NCBI GenBank assembly: GCA_024220525.1
Contig: JAMYWO010000286.1
Span: 1 to 43,602, forward strand
Source: Cochliopodium minus
Lineage: Eukaryota; Discosea; Himatismenida; Cochliopodiidae
DNA length: 43,602 nucleotides
Reading direction: 5' to 3'
Positions 43,445 through 43,602 of this stretch are shown piece after piece; position 1 is the first letter of the stretch; the number at the start of each line of letters is the position of its first letter. The translations under genes and the position numbers were made by a program. The notes under the pieces are model-generated. The model ran no database searches. It saw only the letters and a program-made list of their open reading frames with translations, and was not told the origin of the DNA.

Positions 43445-43525
43445 CTTTTTTAAATAATAAAAATTTTCAAAATCAATACAAGATTATATAGTACTTAGTA
43501 CTAAAAGAATACAATAATACAATAC

Positions 43526-43602
43526 AATAAAATAAATAAAATAAATAAAATAAATAAAATAAATAAAATAAATAAAATAAATAAAATAAATAAAATAAAT
43601 AA
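43526..43602. repeat. 9-bp tandem repeat (AAAATAAAT)n at the right end
   Basis: More than eight perfect copies run to the last base. By direct comparison the last 67 bases equal the first 67 in phase. The tract lies within the intron that precedes delta-COP exon 5, just downstream of an AATAC-rich stretch. Confidence 0.97.

Overview
This is nuclear DNA of a very AT-rich, intron-rich eukaryotic microbe. Coding DNA alternates with A/T-only spacers. I reconstructed about 80 short GT-AG introns. Start codons usually follow runs of A, and TAA and TGA both end genes, so the code looks standard. Several proteins carry long Asn tracts made of AAT repeats. The style fits a free-living amoeba-like protist (dictyostelid-, heterolobosean- or anaeramoebid-like), but the sequence alone does not fix the lineage. 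The genes are ordinary eukaryotic ones (coatomer, ribosomal proteins, ER chaperone, kinases), not viral, organellar or bacterial.

Layout, left to right. 1-1305: 5' half of the delta-COP gene (minus). 1489-3863: SAM-dependent DNA-methylase-like protein (minus). 4026-4781: basic unknown protein (minus). 4858-6152: ribosomal protein uL4 (minus). 6523-7968: endonuclease V with an N-terminal extension (minus). 8058-10184: three plus-strand genes (4HBT thioesterase, CS/NudC-like protein, unknown). 10289-11206: TMEM192-like (minus). 11436-14388: RNF10-like RING protein (minus). 14575-18655: ankyrin/poly-Asn/AT-hook protein (minus). 18656-19547: no intact gene, possible relic. 19548-22231: acyloxyacyl hydrolase (minus). 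22441-23186: phosphopantothenoylcysteine decarboxylase (minus). 23362-25853: membrane-anchored PA/M28 pseudo-peptidase (minus). 26201-26591: ribosomal protein eS27 (minus). 27026-30873: SLK/LOK-type Ste20 kinase (plus). 30996-32244: LRR protein (minus). 32463-33123: acidic unknown (minus). 33436-34980: CaMK-like kinase (minus). 35164-35636: universal stress protein (minus). 35961-38790: HYOU1/GRP170 ER chaperone (plus). 38812-39071: doubtful small gene (minus). 39331-42450: Asn-rich coiled-coil protein (plus). 42505-43444: 3' half of delta-COP (minus).

The main observation concerns the two ends. The delta-COP gene is cut in half: its N-terminal exons lie at the left end and its C-terminal exons at the right end, both on the minus strand. 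Joining base 1 to base 43602 restores one complete gene, in frame, with a phase-0 GT-AG intron. Both ends are the same 9-bp repeat (AAAATAAAT) in the same orientation, and by my count the first and last 67 bases are identical. The window therefore behaves as a closed circle, a head-to-tail tandem unit, or a circularly permuted linear locus. A single N at 38826, between two gene ends, is the one internal place where a false join could hide.

Functionally the genes are a mix of housekeeping functions: secretory pathway (delta-COP, HYOU1), translation (uL4, eS27), RNA/DNA processing (EndoV, methylase-like), CoA and acyl metabolism (PPCDC, 4HBT), LPS deacylation (AOAH), signalling (SLK, CaMK) and transcription-like regulators (the ankyrin/AT-hook protein, with RNF10 beside it). 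I see no operon-like logic. Divergent pairs share short intergenic promoters, and convergent pairs end within about 25-125 bp of each other.
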